Source: an uncultured Clostridia bacterium | Lineage (GTDB): Bacteria; Bacillota; Clostridia; TANB77; CAG-508 | Length of the DNA: 64,000 nt | Assembly (NCBI GenBank): GCA_934122155.1 | Contig: CAKOVX010000006.1 | Location: 18,805 to 82,804 of the forward strand | Reading direction: 5' to 3' | Shown here: piece after piece, positions 57,088 through 64,000 of the stretch | Position numbering within the stretch: position 1 is the stretch's first letter | Layout of the letters: each line of letters starts with the position of its first letter | Notes under the pieces: model-generated | Database searches by the model: none | What the model saw: only the letters and a program-made list of their open reading frames with translations | Told to the model about the DNA's origin: nothing | Program-made: the position numbers and the translations under genes

Positions 57088-57672
57088 TTAAAATTTTTTC
57101 ATTAAAAATTTTGCTGAATTAATTCCAACAATAGCAGAAACAACAGTAGCAATCCACACTTGCACAATAATTCCACTTGGAGACACAGAGCCTAATGAGT
57201 TTCGTATAGCAATTACATTAGTAGGAATAAGTTGAAATGAGGCAGTGTTAATAACAATAAACATAGCCATAGAATTTGTTAAAGTATCTTTTTGAAGATT
57301 ATCTTTTTGCATTGTTTTCATTGCTTTTAAACCTAAAGGGGTAGCTGCATTTCCGAGGCCAAGTAAATTTGCAACCATATTCATAGAAATTTCATCTCGT
57401 GCTTGCTTGTTATTTTTTAATTCAGGAAATAAAAATTTAATAAAAGGCCCCAGAATTTTACTTAAAATATTTATTAAACTTGTTTTTTTTGCAATTTCCA
57501 TTATACCATTCCATAAACAAATTGTACCCAAAAAAGTTAGTGTCAACTGAACAGCAGAATTTGCAGAATTAAAAACCTCATTACTTACATTTTCAATGTT
57601 TCCAAAAATCAATGCATATATAATTGAAGCTACAATAAATAACGGCCAAATTATATTTAACAAAAAAGTCAC
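57088..57672 (-). CDS. spmA: Spore maturation protein A
   Basis: 194 residues, integral membrane, nucleoside-recognition (Gate) family. Conserved MNMVANLLGLGNAATPLGLK and MFIVINTASFQLIPTNVIAI. It pairs with spmB downstream. The ATG at 57672 has GAGGTG upstream. TTCGACA at 57721-57727 lies in the spacer upstream. Confidence 0.93.
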   Translation of the reverse strand: MTFLLNIIWPLFIVASIIYALIFGNIENVSNEVFNSANSAVQLTLTFLGTICLWNGIMEIAKKTSLINILSKILGPFIKFLFPELKNNKQARDEISMNMVANLLGLGNAATPLGLKAMKTMQKDNLQKDTLTNSMAMFIVINTASFQLIPTNVIAIRNSLGSVSPSGIIVQVWIATVVSAIVGINSAKFLMKKF

Positions 57673-57720
57673 CTCTACTATATAAATGTATTCTGAAGTG
57701 TTTTTTTTATTACAAAGAAA

Positions 57721-57828
57721 TTCGACATTGATAAAAAATAATTACAAAAAATGTTAATCTTTTATTGCTTTTTTACTTGCAATTTCAAAGTTTTTGTGTT
57801 ATCATCAATATATAAACAATTTGTCGAA
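57721..57828. promoter_or_regulatory. Divergent spmA / abrB-like control region with two Spo0A-box-like heptamers
   Basis: TTCGACA at 57721-57727 lies 49 bases upstream of the spmA start. TGTCGAA at 57822-57828 (inside TTTGTCGAAAA) lies 26 bases upstream of the abrB-like start. In Bacillus, Spo0A represses abrB through such boxes near its start; here that is by analogy. Confidence 0.5.
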
Positions 57829-57853
57829 AAATGTTGATTTAAGGAGGAACTAT

Positions 57854-58108
57854 ATGAAATCTACTGGTATAGTAAGAAGAGTTGATGAGCTAGGAAGAGT
57901 TGTTATTCCAATCGAACTAAGAAATAAATTTGAAATTGCAGAAAAAGATCCTATTGAGATATATGTAGAAGGTTCAAATATAATATTAAAAAAATATGAG
58001 CCTAATTGTATATTTTGTGGAAATTCTAAAAAATTATCAGAATATAAAGGAAAATTAATTTGTGATAAATGCTTAGAAAAATTATCAACAATAAAAGAAG
58101 AAGAGTAA
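57854..58108 (+). CDS. AbrB/SpoVT-family transition-state regulator with C-terminal zinc-binding motif
   Basis: 84 residues from ATG 57854, with AAGGAGG upstream (the frame is open to 57794). The swapped-hairpin AbrB domain STGIVRRVDELGRVVIPIEL (1-50) is followed by CIFCGNSKKL ... LICDKCLEKL, two CxxC pairs likely binding zinc, as in several clostridial AbrB proteins. It binds DNA as a dimer or tetramer. The Spo0A-box-like site just upstream supports a role at the onset of sporulation. Confidence 0.88.
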   Translation: MKSTGIVRRVDELGRVVIPIELRNKFEIAEKDPIEIYVEGSNIILKKYEPNCIFCGNSKKLSEYKGKLICDKCLEKLSTIKEEE

Positions 58109-58141
58109 AAAAATAGTGCAATAAAACTGCACTATTTTTTT
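58107..58141. terminator. Bidirectional terminator between abrB-like gene and rsmI
   Basis: AAAATAGTGCA and TGCACTATTTT with a short AT loop, flanked by A and T runs. Confidence 0.88.
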
Positions 58142-58964
58142 ATTGTATAAAATTTTGGTAGATTTCATTTTTACTAACATTTCTGTCTTTAGCAATTTGC
58201 TTAATAATTTCTTTTTTATCTAACCCTAACTTTTTATAAAAATTATAATGTTCCTCTAAGCTCATTTTAGAAAAATCAGTATCATCAGAAATTTCATTTT
58301 TACTTAAATCTAAAATAATTACATATTCACCTTTAGGTTCAGAAGACAAATTAATTAATTCTGAAATTTTACCATATATTTTTTGTTCATGAATTTTTGT
58401 AAGTTCTCGTACTAAACAGCCTTGAACATCCCCAACATTTTCTAGAATATCTTCTAAAGTTTTTAATAATTTATGTGGAGCTTCATACAAAATAACTGTT
58501 TTTTGTTCTTTCATAATTTGCAATAATTTTTCTTTGCGATTTTTTTTATTTAAAGGTAAAAATCCATAAAAAGAAAATTCTGTTGTAGAAATTCCAGAAA
58601 CAATTAAGCTATTAACAAAAGCACATGCACCAGGTATTGGAATAATTTCAATATTATTTTTAATTGCCTCTTTTACAATTTCTTCACCTGGATCAGAGAT
58701 ACCAGGAGTACCTGCATCAGTTACTATTGCTATATTTTTACCATCTAATGCTTTTTTAATCAATCCCTCAGACTTCAAATCTTCATTGTGCCTATGATAG
58801 CTAATCATTGGTTTGCTGATTTCAAAGTGGTTTAATAATTTTAATGTTTGTCTAGTATCTTCAGCTGCAATTAAATCTACATTTTTTAATGTATCTATTG
58901 CACGAAATGTCATATCTTTTAAGTTACCAATAGGTGTTGCCACCAAATAAATTTTACCAGCCAT
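58140..58964 (-). CDS. rsmI: 16S rRNA (cytidine1402-2'-O)-methyltransferase
   Basis: 274 residues from ATG 58964; GGAGG lies five bases before it, and an in-frame ATG at 58976 is part of that site. Tetrapyrrole-methylase fold: LVATPIGNLKDMTFRAIDTL, AAEDTRQTLKLL, VTDAGTPGISDPG and IPGACAFVNSLI. RsmI modifies C1402 in the 30S decoding site. Confidence 0.96.
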   Translation of the reverse strand: MAGKIYLVATPIGNLKDMTFRAIDTLKNVDLIAAEDTRQTLKLLNHFEISKPMISYHRHNEDLKSEGLIKKALDGKNIAIVTDAGTPGISDPGEEIVKEAIKNNIEIIPIPGACAFVNSLIVSGISTTEFSFYGFLPLNKKNRKEKLLQIMKEQKTVILYEAPHKLLKTLEDILENVGDVQGCLVRELTKIHEQKIYGKISELINLSSEPKGEYVIILDLSKNEISDDTDFSKMSLEEHYNFYKKLGLDKKEIIKQIAKDRNVSKNEIYQNFIQ

Positions 58965-59027
58965 TAATTCCTCCATATAAATTTATATATATTTTAATAT
59001 ATCATAAAAATGTAAATTTGAAAATAC

Positions 59028-59056
59028 TTGATAAAAACAATAAAATAATATATTAT
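59028..59056 (+). promoter_or_regulatory. Promoter upstream of the 141-residue gene and helicase
   Basis: TTGATA (59028-59033), a 17-base spacer, TATTAT (59051-59056). Confidence 0.7.
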
Positions 59057-59096
59057 ATGAATTAGAAAAATGTAAAATAATTAGGAGAAAAGCTGA

Positions 59097-59522
59097 ATGA
59101 ATAATTATAATGATGCCTGCACAGAAGTATATACAATTTTAAGTTGCCTAGACGAAATAGAATATAAAAAAATTCCTTCAGAAATTATAGAAGCAATAAA
59201 ATTAAATCAAAATAAAGACTATAATTATCAAGTAGAAGATATAGAATTAAAATATCAACAAATGATGCCAGAAACAAAAGCAATTTTATTTAATTTATTT
59301 AGAGATTATTTATCAACTCCACAACAAAAAGAAAAAATAATAAACATGCAAGCAGAAGAACGAAGAAAAAACGAAATAAAAAAACAAGAAATATATAATA
59401 AAAATATATTTGAGGAAAAACAACACATAGATATTAATAAGAAACAAACACAAGTAATTAAATATGAAAAAAATATTTTAAAAAAGATATTTAATAAAAT
59501 AAAAAGCTTTTTCAGCAGATAA
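59097..59522 (+). CDS. Unknown helical protein upstream of the repeat helicase
   Basis: 141 residues. About 1-90 looks helical (ACTEVYTILSCLDEIEYKKI, MMPETKAILFNLFRDYL); the rest is Lys/Asn/Gln-rich with a basic end (KKIFNKIKSFFSR). No known motif. It is 15 bases before the helicase and probably shares its transcript. ATG 59097 follows TTAGGAG. Confidence 0.7.
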   Translation: MNNYNDACTEVYTILSCLDEIEYKKIPSEIIEAIKLNQNKDYNYQVEDIELKYQQMMPETKAILFNLFRDYLSTPQQKEKIINMQAEERRKNEIKKQEIYNKNIFEEKQHIDINKKQTQVIKYEKNILKKIFNKIKSFFSR

Positions 59523-59537
59523 AACTGGAGGTAAAAA

Positions 59538-62500
59538 GTGGGAGTAAAATTAGATAGTAGATATCAAGTAGAAGCATATGAGGCAATAAAAGCTGGAATA
59601 AAAGAAAAAAATTCAGCAGGAATTGTATTGCCAACAGGAACAGGTAAAACATATTTAGCATTAAAATTAATAGAAGATAATCTAAATAAAAAACAAATAT
59701 TATATGTGTCTCCATCTCCAACAGTAAATGTAGAAATAAAAAAGTCAATAACAGAAATATACTCGAAGGAAGAGGCAAAACAAATATTATCAAAAATAAA
59801 ATTTACTACATATAATGGGCTATATAAAAGATATAGAAGAATATAATTCTGATATTATAATTTTTGACGAAATACATAGAAGTGGAGCAGAAAAATGGAA
59901 AAATGCAGTAAATTATTTACTAGAAAATAATAAAAATGCTAGTGTATTGGGTATGACGGCCACTCCAATAAGAAATGATGGACACAACATGATAGAAGAA
60001 AGATGTGAAAGTGCAGACTATGAACTAAAAATATCAGAAGCAGTAGCAAGAGGTATATTAAAATTACCAACATACATAAGTGCAAGACATATATTTGCAG
60101 AAGACGTGGAGTCAATGCAAGAAAAAATATTAAAAGTATATGATGAAAAAACAAGAAAAGAGCTTCAAAAAGAATTAGATAAAATAAAAAAACAAGTAGA
60201 AAATGCAAGTGGACTAAAAGAAATATATAATAAATATTTAAAAAGCAATGGAAGATATTTAATATTTTGCAATCCTGGAGATAACATTGAAGAGTTACAA
60301 GAAAAAGCTAAAAAAGAGGGCATTTTTGATGATATAAATAAAAAACAAAAGCATTTAACTGTTGAAGCAAATAAAAAATGCAAAGAAAATGATGTAGCAT
60401 TAAGAAAATTTTGCGAGAAAAGGGGAGACGAATTAAGACTGTTATATTCAAAAAATATGCTAAATGAAGGAATTCACAATGAAAATATTACAGGTGAAAT
60501 AATGTTAAGGCCAACAAAATCATATATAGTATTTGTACAACAAATTGGGAGAGTATTAAGAAGAGACAATTTCAATGAAGTTCTAGTACTAGATTTAGTT
60601 GGAAATATAAAGTATTTTAAAGAATTTAGAATGGAAATACAAAAGATAATAGAAAGGGAAAACTTAAAAGGAAAAAGATCATATGATCCAAAAGTATTAG
60701 AAAGCTTTAAAATAATAGAAGAACAAGAAGACTTTATTAAAAGTTTTGAAGAAATAGAAAATCAACTGGAAAATGTAAATACAATTGAAAAATTTATAGG
60801 CAAAATAAAAAAGCTAAAAGAATTAGGAGTAGATGTTAGTAAAATAAAGCAAAAAGATACAATTGAAACTTTAATCAAAAGGTCAGAAGTAGAGGGAGAA
60901 AGACTAGAAGCTGCTGGTTTATTATTAGATGATAAAATAGGAAGCACAAAAAATGGAATAGCATATTCATATAGAAATAGAGATAACAGCAAAAAAATAA
61001 GGTTTGCACCACCAACAGAAGAACAGGTAAAAAGACTAAAAGAATTGGGAGTATCTCTAGAAATACAAGAAAAACAAAACACAGTTCAAGTATTTATTGA
61101 TAATATAAAAAAACTAAAAGAGTTAGGTGTTAATGTTGAAGAAATAAGACAAAAAGATACAGTAGCACTATTAGCACAAGAACACAAAATAGGGGTAAAA
61201 GAATTAGAAGCAGTAGGGCTTAATCCAGAATACAAAATAGGAACTGTTAAAACTGGAATAGCATATTCTTACAGAAATAGAAATAATACTGACAAAAAAA
61301 TTTGGACACCTCCAACAACAGTGCAATTAGATGAATTAGCTAAGCTAGGAATATCACTAGAATTACAAGAAAAAAACAATGCAGCCCAGAATTTTATAAA
61401 TAACTTAAATAAATTACAAGAATTAGGTGCTGATGTTACTCAAATAAAAAGAAATGATTCAATAAAAGACTTTGCAAAAAGATATGGAATAGAAATAGAA
61501 GAGTTAAAAATTGCAGGGCTTGAACCAAATGTAAAAATAGGATCTAGTAAAAGCGGTGTAATTCAGGCATACAGAAATGGAAAAAGTGAAGATGGGAGTG
61601 CAAATTTAACAGATAAACAAGTACAAGAATTAAGAAAATTAGGAATACATTTAGATGCACCAGAAAAACAAAATACAGTTCAGGTGTTTATAGATAAACT
61701 TAAAAAAATGCAGGAATTAGGAATAGATGTTAGCAAAATAAAGGAAAGAGACACAATAGGAGATTTGGCAAAGAGATTTGGAATAGGAGAAGAAGAGCTA
61801 AAAGCAGTAGGACTAAAATCAGATAATGCAATAGGAAGAAGTAAAAATAAAATTGCTATGGCATATAGAAAAAAAGAGGAAAATAAAACTAGAAATTTAC
61901 TTCCACCAACAAAAGAGCAAATGAAGGAACTTACAAAATTAGGAATATCATTAGAAATGACAGAAAAACAAAACACAGTACAAATATTTATAGAAAACTT
62001 AAAAAAGTTGCAAGGACTAGGCGTAGATATTACACAGATAAAAAAAGGAGACACAATAGAAAGTTTAGCTAAAAGACAAGGAATAAAAATAGAAGAGCTA
62101 ACCCAAAATAGACTAGAACCTAACATTAAAATTGCAAGTAGAAGAGACACTATTATTAGAGCATATAGAAATAAAAGTGAAAACAAGAAAAAATACATAC
62201 CACCAACGGAAAAAGAAGTACAAGAACTATTAGAGTTAGGAATACCTTTAAAAACACAAGAAAAAGAAAGTGCAGTTCAAACTTTAATAAATAATTTTAA
62301 AAAACTAAAAGAATTAGGTGTAGATGTTGAACAGCTAAGCAAAAAAGATACAATACAAACATTAGCAATGAAAAGTGGAGTTGGAGTAGAAAAAATAATA
62401 GCAGCAGGACTTAATCCGGAAATAAAAATTGGAGTAGGCAAGCTTAACCTTGTTCAGGCATATAAAAATAAAGATAATAAGAAAGTAAGATACATACAGC

Positions 62501-62679
62501 CAACAGATGATCAAATAAAAGAATTAAAAGATTTAGGTATAAATCTAGAATTAAATAGTAAAAAGACAACTGGACAAGAAATAGGACAAGCAACTTTTGA
62601 CGCTAAAATAGAAGAATGTGATAAAGCACAAAAAGTAATAAATGATCTAATAGAAAAACAAAGCGAAATAAAAAAGTAA
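59538..62679 (+). CDS. SF2 helicase with six ~100-residue C-terminal repeats, split by a +1 frameshift
   Basis: About 1046 residues when two frames are joined. The first (59538-59846) has Walker A LPTGTGKTYLAL; the second carries DEIHRSGAEKW, GMTATPIRND and VQQIGRVLRRD, the motifs of a DEAD/DEAH or ResIII-type helicase. From about 60781 to 62570 there are six copies of a unit of the form FIxKIKKLKELGVDV...KDTI..LAKR...GL.P..KIG..K..IAYAYRNK...PPTEEQV..L..LGISLE. The shift is at TAT AAA AGA TAT: one A of 59826-59829 is surplus. This junction has no CGG. The GTG start follows GGAGG. The role is unknown. Confidence 0.8.
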
Positions 62680-62683
62680 AATA

Positions 62684-62720
62684 AATTTGCTATGTTAGTA
62701 TTTAGCTAACATAGCAAATT
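62684..62720. terminator. Bidirectional terminator between helicase and trmN6-like gene
   Basis: AATTTGCTATGTTAG and CTAACATAGCAAATT: a 15-bp stem between two convergent genes. Confidence 0.9.
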
Positions 62721-63456
62721 ATATTTTATTATATATTTTTAACAATTCATTTGTGTATGTTCCATCATAATTATAAATATATAAAGGCTTATCAACTTTT
62801 AAAAATGGTTTTGCATTTTTGGTTGCCTTAATTAGAACTAGATTTGGAGCCTTGTCACTACTTGGATGTACAAATTTTAATTCTTTAGGTTCTAACTTAT
62901 ATTTTCTAAAAATAGATAAAATATCAACTAATCTTTCTGGTCTATGAACCATGTAAATACTACATTGATCTTTTAACAAATAACTAGAAATTGAAATAAA
63001 ATCTTCTAAATTAGCAGCTATTTCGTGGCGAGAAATTAATTTTGTTTGTAACTCATTTATTCCACCACTACCCTTAATTTTATATGGTGGATTTGTTACA
63101 ATAGCATCAAAAGAATTAGTTTCATAAATATTTTTTAAATTTTTAATATCTTCACAAACAATTTCTATTTTATTTTGTAGATTATTTAACAAAATACTGC
63201 GACTAGCCATATCAGCAACTTCTTTTTGGATTTCTATTCCAACAATTTTGCAAGATTTAGTTTTTGCAGAAATCAATATGGGCAAAATACCAGTACCAGT
63301 ACCTAAATCAATAACTTTTGAATTTGGTTTAATATTTTTTGCAAAATCAGAAAGTAGAACACTATCCATACTAAAACAAAAACCATTTTTATTTTGTATA
63401 ATTTTTAAATCATTTAATTCTAAATCATCAATTCTTTCATTTTCCTTTAATTCCAT
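62719..63456 (-). CDS. TrmN6-like tRNA1(Val) adenine37-N6 methyltransferase
   Basis: 245 residues. SAM motif IDLGTGTGILPILI and the adenine-N6 motif NPPYKIKGSG. The opening LKIIQNKNGFCFSMDSVLLS is typical of TrmN6/YfiC. In many Firmicutes it neighbours rsmI and a GIY-YIG gene; here rsmI is 4 kb away with the helicase between. The ATG is at 63456. Confidence 0.9.
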   Translation of the reverse strand: MELKENERIDDLELNDLKIIQNKNGFCFSMDSVLLSDFAKNIKPNSKVIDLGTGTGILPILISAKTKSCKIVGIEIQKEVADMASRSILLNNLQNKIEIVCEDIKNLKNIYETNSFDAIVTNPPYKIKGSGGINELQTKLISRHEIAANLEDFISISSYLLKDQCSIYMVHRPERLVDILSIFRKYKLEPKELKFVHPSSDKAPNLVLIKATKNAKPFLKVDKPLYIYNYDGTYTNELLKIYNKI

Positions 63457-63589
63457 AAAATACCTCTATATAACTATAACATAAAATCATATTTTTGAAA
63501 ATACTTATTAATAGTTTTTTAACTATCTTAGCAGTCAGAATGAAAAAAATACACAAAAACTAAAAGTTTTTTCATAATTTTGAAAAAAC

Positions 63590-63618
63590 TTGACTATAAT
63601 AATAAAAAATAGTATAAT
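63590..63618 (+). promoter_or_regulatory. Promoter of the AAA ATPase gene
   Basis: TTGACT (63590-63595), a 17-base spacer, TATAAT (63613-63618), with AGGAGG eleven bases downstream. Confidence 0.85.
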
Positions 63619-63638
63619 TATTATAATTAGGAGGATTT

Positions 63639-64000
63639 ATGGAAAGAATAAATAGGGAAAATTATTTATCTATATTAAAAAACTTTAAAGATCAACAGAT
63701 AATAAAGGTTATTACAGGAATAAGAAGATGTGGTAAGTCAACATTACTAGAAATGTTTCAAGATTATTTAAAAGAAAATGGAATAGAAGAAAAACAAATA
63801 ATATCAATAAATTTTGAAAATTCAGATTATGAAGAATTGCAAGATAGAAAAAAACTATATGAATATATAAAAGAAAAACTAGTAAAAGGAAAAAAGACAT
63901 ATGTTTTTCTAGATGAAATTCAAAATGTAAATGGATTTGAAAAAACAGTAGATAGTTTATTTATAAACAAAGATGTAGACTTATATATAACAGGTTCAAA
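63639..64000 (+). CDS. AAA ATPase of the DUF4143 type (3' end cut off)
   Basis: 120 codons visible before the right edge: MERINRENYLSILKNFKDQQ, then Walker A GIRRCGKSTLLEMF and Walker B TYVFLDEIQNV, ending DLYITGS. This is the N-terminal part of the common ATPases that carry a C-terminal DUF4143; their function is unclear, sometimes linked to toxin-antitoxin-like or mobile regions. The start follows AGGAGG. Confidence 0.88.
   Translation, partial: MERINRENYLSILKNFKDQQIIKVITGIRRCGKSTLLEMFQDYLKENGIEEKQIISINFENSDYEELQDRKKLYEYIKEKLVKGKKTYVFLDEIQNVNGFEKTVDSLFINKDVDLYITGS

Overview
The window is about 64 kb of a very AT-rich chromosome around a replication origin. It looks like a low-GC, spore-forming member of the Clostridia. 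The signs are dnaA/dnaN/recF/gyrB/gyrA, rpmH-rnpA-yidD-yidC-jag-mnmE-mnmG-rsmG and parA-parB in origin order, clustered DnaA boxes on both sides of dnaA, sporulation genes (spoIIR, spmA, spmB, an AbrB/SpoVT-type regulator), and TTCGACA/TGTCGAA heptamers (Spo0A-box-like) in several spacers. I cannot name a species.

Layout: 1-11.8 kb holds tex, a DUF975 membrane protein, an ABC-F ATPase, CorA, rsmA, a VanW/G5 envelope protein, an XRE-S24 repressor-like protein, a CBM25-like protein, an SDR and four tRNA genes. 11.9-15.4 kb is a plus-strand operon of type IV secretion (T4SS) genes: coupling ATPase, pilin-like, VirB6-like and PrgI-like. A DnaD/DnaC-like helicase-loading pair with its own promoter follows. 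17.5-20.3 kb is gyrA with a small downstream partner. 20.3-25.4 kb is a second, minus-strand T4SS operon (TraC-like, VirB4-like ATPase, TadZ/CpaE-like ATPase, amphipathic protein), sitting between gyrA and gyrB. 25.9-41.2 kb is the origin core with parAB and two tRNA-Ser genes. 41.3-63.5 kb is mixed housekeeping and sporulation: a giant BadF/HgdB-type activase, ttcA, phosphoglucomutase with a UDPGP enzyme, spoIIR, murA-walJ-rlmH, spmAB, abrB-like, rsmI, a repeat-bearing SF2 helicase and trmN6. The window ends inside an AAA ATPase.

Three observations stand out. (1) mnmE and rsmG are each split by a +1 frameshift, and in both the break falls on an in-frame CGG codon where skipping the C restores the family sequence exactly. 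By eye I found no other in-frame CGG in the annotated genes. (2) Four genes of the two T4SS operons have good Shine-Dalgarno sequences but no ATG/GTG/TTG; they appear to start at ATT (three) or ATA (one). (3) The T4SS set has no relaxase in view, splits the usual gyrB-gyrA pair, and its minus-strand operon has a Spo0A-box-like heptamer just upstream of a consensus promoter. It could be a domesticated, sporulation-linked apparatus rather than a conjugative element. These remain hypotheses: simple indels or sequence errors could explain the frameshifts, and a third frameshift (in the helicase) has no CGG.
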